Positions 6,485-6,569 of a stretch of DNA of 6,569 nucleotides are shown in pieces. The DNA lies in assembly GCA_029934175.1 (NCBI GenBank), contig JAOZMT010000040.1:1-6569 (forward strand). The letters run 5' to 3'. The stretch's first letter is position 1, and every line of letters starts with the position of its first letter. Made by a program: the position numbers and the translations under genes. Source of the DNA: Victivallales bacterium (GTDB taxonomy: Bacteria; Verrucomicrobiota; Lentisphaeria; Victivallales; JAUVCU01). The notes under the pieces were generated by a model. The model was not told the origin of the DNA, searched no databases, and saw only the letters and a program-made list of their open reading frames with translations.

Positions 6485-6569
6485 TTACTCCTTTTTGTCA
6501 ATGGCTAACTGCTCCCAGTCATCTACATTACCTGCTTTGCTATCAAAATTTACGCCAACTAATACTAAT
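6485..6569 (-). CDS. C-terminal end of a second DUF1703-type nuclease gene (partial, runs off the window)
   Basis: Only the last 27 complete codons and the TAA stop (6485-6487) are present, and the gene continues beyond the right edge. The 18 residues LVLVGVNFDSKAGNVDDW are identical to residues 495-512 of the neighbouring nuclease, also at the DNA level. The last nine residues (EQLAIDKKE) differ from the neighbour's KVLER. The stop lies 3 bp before the ATG of the complete copy, and the last codons of this gene contain its ribosome binding site, so the two paralogues should be cotranscribed and perhaps translationally coupled. Whether the upstream copy is full length cannot be seen. Confidence 0.88.
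   Translation of the reverse strand, partial: LVLVGVNFDSKAGNVDDWEQLAIDKKE
6515..6569. repeat. Right copy of the direct repeat of at least 55 bp
   Basis: This is the second, window-edge copy of 4946-5000 with no mismatch. Identity at synonymous positions indicates a recent duplication or gene conversion rather than protein-level constraint alone. Confidence 0.95.

Noticed and set aside
4928..6569. Transposon or insertion sequence carrying the nuclease genes
   Set aside because: No terminal inverted repeats, target-site duplication or transposase is visible. The 55-bp direct repeat is coding sequence of the paralogues.

Overview
The window reads as the chromosome of an AT-rich bacterium. By hand count, GC is about 35% in the RNase PH gene and about 22% in the sigma factor gene. 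Most starts have a strong AGGAG Shine-Dalgarno sequence. The phylum cannot be fixed from the sequence. A zinc-finger anti-sigma factor fused to a PQQ-like beta-propeller is a combination I associate loosely with the Planctomycetes/Lentisphaerae side of the tree, but that is only a hint.

Layout from left to right. Positions 1-90 are a short non-coding edge with a small tandem repeat. Positions 91-1215 (minus) encode a DegT/DnrJ/EryC1/StrS sugar aminotransferase of the WbpE type, probably the edge of a surface-polysaccharide locus to the left. A 168-bp divergent promoter region (1216-1383) separates it from a two-gene plus-strand unit: RNase PH (rph, 1384-2196), which trims RNA 3' ends, and a PHP-domain phosphoesterase/nuclease resembling E. 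coli YciV (RNase AM) (2205-3056), which may act on RNA 5' ends or on pAp-type nucleotides. That unit converges on a minus-strand unit with no spacer: both terminal stop codons lie in the same TTAA at 3053-3056.

The minus-strand unit, read in transcription order from the right edge, starts with the last 27 complete codons of a paralogous nuclease gene (6485-6569). Next come a complete AAA-ATPase-like/PD-(D/E)XK nuclease gene (4928-6481), an ECF sigma factor (4377-4907), and its membrane-bound anti-sigma factor (3053-4375). The gaps are 3, 20 and 1 nt. The sigma/anti-sigma pair looks like a self-contained envelope-sensing module: a cytoplasmic zinc-finger domain, one membrane helix, and an outward-facing propeller as the probable sensor. 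The nuclease genes are a tandem duplication, with at least 55 bp of perfect identity at the 3' ends and a sharp break just before each stop.

No tRNA, rRNA, CRISPR array, insertion sequence or riboswitch is visible. No stretch above 300 bp lacks a gene. The least familiar part is the sigma/propeller module lying directly behind the amplified nuclease genes. Every individual family is recognisable, and nothing in the window forces the claim of a wholly new system.
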